This document shows positions 4,539 through 7,015 of a stretch of 7,015 nt of DNA, in pieces; the first letter of the stretch is position 1; every line of letters begins with the position of its first letter. Below the pieces are notes generated by a model, which made no database searches, was not told the DNA's origin, and saw only the letters and a program-made list of their open reading frames with translations. The stretch spans positions 1 to 7,015 of the forward strand of contig QNBS01000124.1 of the NCBI GenBank assembly GCA_003644175.1. Reading direction: 5' to 3'. The stretch comes from Planctomycetota bacterium (lineage in GTDB: Bacteria; Planctomycetota; Phycisphaerae; Sedimentisphaerales; Anaerohalosphaeraceae). Position numbers and translations under genes: made by a program.

Positions 4539-4769
4539 ATGTCTCGATCAAGACTGATTTTCGTTGTATTCCATCTCACCATCGTGCTGATCGGCGCGGT
4601 CCACCTGCGGGTCTCGGCCAGCCGCGTCTTCTACCGGTGGCGCAGAGCGCAGGTCGTCCAGGATAATCTCAAGCTGCAATTAGGCGACAAGCAGTTGAAG
4701 CTGGAGCATCTGCTGAACCCCAGTGTCATATCGGAACGGATCGAAAAGGAGCCCGACCCCGGCAAATAA
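4539..4769 (+). CDS. FtsL-like cell division protein (short)
   Basis: Bitopic membrane protein of the FtsL type, which in model bacteria forms a complex with FtsB and FtsQ and activates the FtsWI septal peptidoglycan synthase. The 76 residues comprise a short cytoplasmic start, one membrane helix (about 6-24) and an extracytoplasmic coiled-coil-like region (about 29-58, RVFYRWRRAQVVQDNLKLQLGDKQLKLE). It ends in NPSVISERIEKE (60-71), which resembles the FtsL-terminal motif around (D/N)PxxIExxA. It is shorter than typical FtsL (about 90-120). Sequence identity in this family is very low, so the call rests on topology and on its place directly before ftsI. GGAG (4532-4535) lies only 3 bases before the ATG, an unusually close site. 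An FtsB/DivIC-like assignment is also possible. Confidence 0.65.
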   Translation: MSRSRLIFVVFHLTIVLIGAVHLRVSASRVFYRWRRAQVVQDNLKLQLGDKQLKLEHLLNPSVISERIEKEPDPGK

Positions 4770-4790
4770 CGCAGACAATTACATCGACCC

Positions 4791-6512
4791 ATGAAAACAA
4801 AACCCCTCATCATTGCTGTCGGTCTGCTGCTCATCATCGTGTTCGGTCTGTTGAGTTGGCGTATATTCTATCTGCAGTATTACTGTGCCGATCTTTACAT
4901 GGACAAATCCTACGGAGGCACGCATGCACACATTTGCGAGCAGCCGCAGCGAGGGCGAGTGTTGGACTCGAGGGGTCGTGTCCTTGCGGCAAGCAACAAG
5001 GTGCTAACCGTTTTCATCGATCCCGGCCAACTGCCTCACTGGGATGACGTTATGGAGACGGCATGTCAACTGCAACCCATACTCGAAATCCCCGCCCCGA
5101 AAATCTGCGATATTGTTCATGCAAAGCGCCACTTATCCTACGTTCCGATCAAGACAGGCATCACCGAGCATCAGCGCCGGGCTATTCGCGAATCGCCTCT
5201 GGCGGGTGTGGGTATTGAATCCAAATGGGAACGATATACCCCGATGGAGCGACTGACAAGCCACATTGTGGGTTTCGTTGGAGGCGACGACGACCCAAAT
5301 TCGGCCGATAAGGTCGGTCTTGCCGGAATAGAACGCCGATATGACTCCCTGTTGCGGGGTGTACGGGGTGAAAACGTCCTCGTTGTCGACGCCCGACGAT
5401 ATCCCATCGGCAGCGACCCGCAGCAGACGGTAAAAGTCAAAAACGGCTCGTCGCTTGTGCTCACCATCGACGGCACGATCCAGGAATTCGCACGATCTGC
5501 CCTGATGAAACAGTACGCCGATTACCAGGCCGCCGCCGCCGCCGCAATCGTCATGAATCCATGGAACGGCGCGATTCTGGCGATGGTCTCCCTGCCGGAC
5601 TACAACCCGAGCGAGTTCTCAAAAGCCGATCCCGACACCATGCGGAACCGCGCCTTGACCGATCCGTTCGAGCCGGGCAGCATCTTCAAGCCGATTGTCG
5701 CCGCAATTGCCCTTGACGGCGGCTTTGTCGGATACGACGAACAAATCTATTGCGAGAACGGCAACTATGCAAAGTATCGAATCGGCGAATGGGCGGGCCA
5801 TCGTTTCGGCAATCTTACGCCCAAAGAGATTTTGACCTATTCCAGCAATATCGGCATGGCCAAGATCGGCCGGAAAATGGGACCGAAGCACCTGTACGAA
5901 GGCCTTCGCATGTTCGGCTTCGGCGCCAGGACGGGCATAGACCTGCCCGCCGAAAACCCCGGCCTGCTGAAACCCACCGCCGACTGGTCCTCTTATACGG
6001 TAACGCGTATCCCCTACGGCCATGAAATCAGCGTAACCGCCATACAGATCATACGGGCTTTCGCCATTCTGGCAAACGGCGGCAGTCCGGTTACGCCGCA
6101 CCTGGTCCGGGCGGTAATCGACGAACAAGGCGTTGTCAAACAGGTGGCAAAAAAGTCGAACCTGGCGGGCCAACTCATCAAACCCCAAGTGGCCCATTGG
6201 ATCGTGCGCCAAGCGCTTGCAAACGTTGTTAAGGAAGGAACGGGCCAACAGGCCGCCCTGGAAAAATGGCAGGTCTTCGGCAAGACCGGAACCGCCAACA
6301 TCGCCGTCAACGGCCGGTATGATACGACAAATTACACCGCGTCATTCGTCGGGGGGGCGCCCGCAGAGAATCCTGCCGTAGTGGTCCTTGTATCGATTCG
6401 AAAACCGAATAAGGCCCTCGGCAAGGGGTACAGCGGTGGAAGAGTGGCGGCGCCGGTCTTTCGCGAAATCATGCAGAACACATTGACATACATCGAAAAG
6501 AACCGGTTGTAA
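4791..6512 (+). CDS. ftsI: Peptidoglycan D,D-transpeptidase FtsI (PBP3-type)
   Basis: Class B penicillin-binding protein that cross-links septal peptidoglycan together with FtsW. The 573 residues (E. coli FtsI has 588) contain one N-terminal membrane helix (about 5-23), a pedestal domain starting with QRGRVLDSRGRVLAAS (53-68), and a C-terminal transpeptidase domain (about 240-560). All three active-site motifs are intact: SIFK with nucleophile S297 and K300, SSN at 351-353, and KTG at 498-500. The stretch IPYGHEISVTAIQIIRAFAILANGG is typical of FtsI. No PASTA domains are present. ATG 4791 is the only start after the in-frame stop of the preceding gene; no clear ribosome binding site is visible. 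The gene ends the + strand operon. Its stop lies 2 bp from the stop of the converging transpeptidase gene. Confidence 0.95.
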   Translation: MKTKPLIIAVGLLLIIVFGLLSWRIFYLQYYCADLYMDKSYGGTHAHICEQPQRGRVLDSRGRVLAASNKVLTVFIDPGQLPHWDDVMETACQLQPILEIPAPKICDIVHAKRHLSYVPIKTGITEHQRRAIRESPLAGVGIESKWERYTPMERLTSHIVGFVGGDDDPNSADKVGLAGIERRYDSLLRGVRGENVLVVDARRYPIGSDPQQTVKVKNGSSLVLTIDGTIQEFARSALMKQYADYQAAAAAAIVMNPWNGAILAMVSLPDYNPSEFSKADPDTMRNRALTDPFEPGSIFKPIVAAIALDGGFVGYDEQIYCENGNYAKYRIGEWAGHRFGNLTPKEILTYSSNIGMAKIGRKMGPKHLYEGLRMFGFGARTGIDLPAENPGLLKPTADWSSYTVTRIPYGHEISVTAIQIIRAFAILANGGSPVTPHLVRAVIDEQGVVKQVAKKSNLAGQLIKPQVAHWIVRQALANVVKEGTGQQAALEKWQVFGKTGTANIAVNGRYDTTNYTASFVGGAPAENPAVVVLVSIRKPNKALGKGYSGGRVAAPVFREIMQNTLTYIEKNRL

Positions 6513-6518
6513 CGTTAC
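6509..6518. other. Palindrome joining two convergent stop codons
   Basis: GTAACGTTAC is a perfect 10-base palindrome. It contains TAA of ftsI (6510-6512) and, on the opposite strand, TAA of the convergent transpeptidase gene (6515-6517). It is too short and too AT-rich to act as a terminator, and no T-tract is visible on either side, so transcripts of the two genes probably overlap at their 3' ends. Confidence 0.8.
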
Positions 6519-7015
6519 TCCGATCTGCGGCCTATATAGCCTGCTTCATTGCAGAACTCGATGATTTTCCTCCCCAGAGGCGCCGCATCCTGAGAGCCGC
6601 TCTGGCCCCCTTCGATCACAAGGGCAAAGGATATCGCTCTTTGCGCCGAGTCCTCGGCAAAACCCATAAACCACGCGTTTACAGATATCTGTGTCGAGCC
6701 CGTCTTGCCGAACACCTTGACATCCCTTTGATCGAGGTCAGCACCTTCAAACGCCTCAACGCCCGTGCCGTATGTTTCAGTTACCACCGCCCGCATACCG
6801 TCCCGCACCACAGCGAGAGTATCCTTTGAAATCCCCAGATCCGCCTGCTCGCTGTTTGATGGATCCGAATCGTTCAAAAACAACCGCGGGCTTTTATATA
6901 TGCCGCCTCTTGCGATAACCGCTGCGGCGTTGGCGACCTGAAGCACCGTTACCCTGAAGTTATGCTGTCCCACGCCGAACTGTTTCAGATCGCCCCTGCG
7001 AAGCGGCCCAAGATC
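6515..7015 (-). CDS. Penicillin-binding transpeptidase (PBP2/FtsI family), C-terminal part
   Basis: The last 166 residues of a second class B penicillin-binding protein. The frame is open to the window edge, so the N-terminus, the SxxK and the SxN motifs lie outside. Visible features: GVGQHNFRVTVLQVANAAAV, matching the family block GxGQ..xVTPLQ (here V replaces the usual P); FGKTGST with KTG encoded at 6698-6706; NAWFMGFA, like the substrate-channel strand (HA)WFxGFAP; and GGQSGSQDAAPLGRKIIEF near the end. The protein is expected to cross-link peptidoglycan in the periplasm. The short block after KTG and the absence of PASTA repeats suit an elongation-type PBP2 (MrdA), but without the N-terminus that is uncertain. 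A GTG at 6973 is internal to the conserved domain and is not the true start. It converges with ftsI and is not part of the same operon. Confidence 0.85.
   Translation of the reverse strand, partial: DLGPLRRGDLKQFGVGQHNFRVTVLQVANAAAVIARGGIYKSPRLFLNDSDPSNSEQADLGISKDTLAVVRDGMRAVVTETYGTGVEAFEGADLDQRDVKVFGKTGSTQISVNAWFMGFAEDSAQRAISFALVIEGGQSGSQDAAPLGRKIIEFCNEAGYIGRRSE

Noticed and set aside
5619..6248. 209-codon minus-strand frame
   Set aside because: It lies opposite the transpeptidase domain of ftsI, whose motifs are intact. A shadow frame.
6509..6518. Bidirectional terminator between the convergent transpeptidase genes
   Set aside because: The palindrome is only 10 bases, would have no loop, and has no T-tract on either strand.

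Overview
The window looks like bacterial chromosome from a moderately GC-rich organism. It combines a mobile or accessory left third with the start of a division and cell wall (dcw) gene cluster. A planctomycete relative, probably class Phycisphaerae, is my best guess. It rests on the intergenic repeat at about 1593-1690, whose three frames read like peptides (YAKQTQF, LRKTNPI, FTQNKPN) that I remember as common intergenic clutter in such genomes. It also rests on the unusual, abbreviated dcw order. This is inference from memory, not a database result.

Positions 1-260 are non-coding: a 20-bp tandem repeat, a palindromic dispersed repeat (ATTCCC-N8-GGGAAT) and two further hairpins, the second resembling an intrinsic terminator. 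Positions 272-852 hold a toxin-antitoxin operon with its own promoter: a RelB/DinJ-type antitoxin overlapping, by a TTGA junction, a YafQ/RelE-type mRNA interferase. The toxin is recognisable up to codon 82. It then loses the expected C-terminal histidine and reads on into unrelated sequence to 1346, so it is probably damaged.

Positions 853-2040 contain no gene I can recognise. They hold hairpins, a strong sigma70-like promoter (1485-1513), a good ribosome binding site with a GTG that opens straight into repeat sequence, and a second promoter-like pair (1833-1862). Two long stem-loops follow, then a textbook intrinsic terminator (1988-2020) just ahead of mraZ. The last part is a good candidate for a small non-coding RNA.

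Positions 2041-6512 are the dcw cluster on the + strand: mraZ with its own promoter and putative MraZ operator, a 69-residue protein I do not recognise, rsmH (16S rRNA m4C1402 methyltransferase), a membrane-anchored two-LysM protein, a very short FtsL-like protein and ftsI (division-specific transpeptidase). Gene gaps are 13-57 bp, consistent with one operon. MraZ would tune the operon, RsmH modifies the ribosome, and the FtsL-like protein and FtsI belong to the septal peptidoglycan machinery. The LysM protein probably adds a peptidoglycan-binding membrane anchor.

The canonical murE does not follow ftsI. Instead a second penicillin-binding transpeptidase (PBP2/FtsI family), cut by the right edge of the window, converges on ftsI with only 2 bp between the stop codons.
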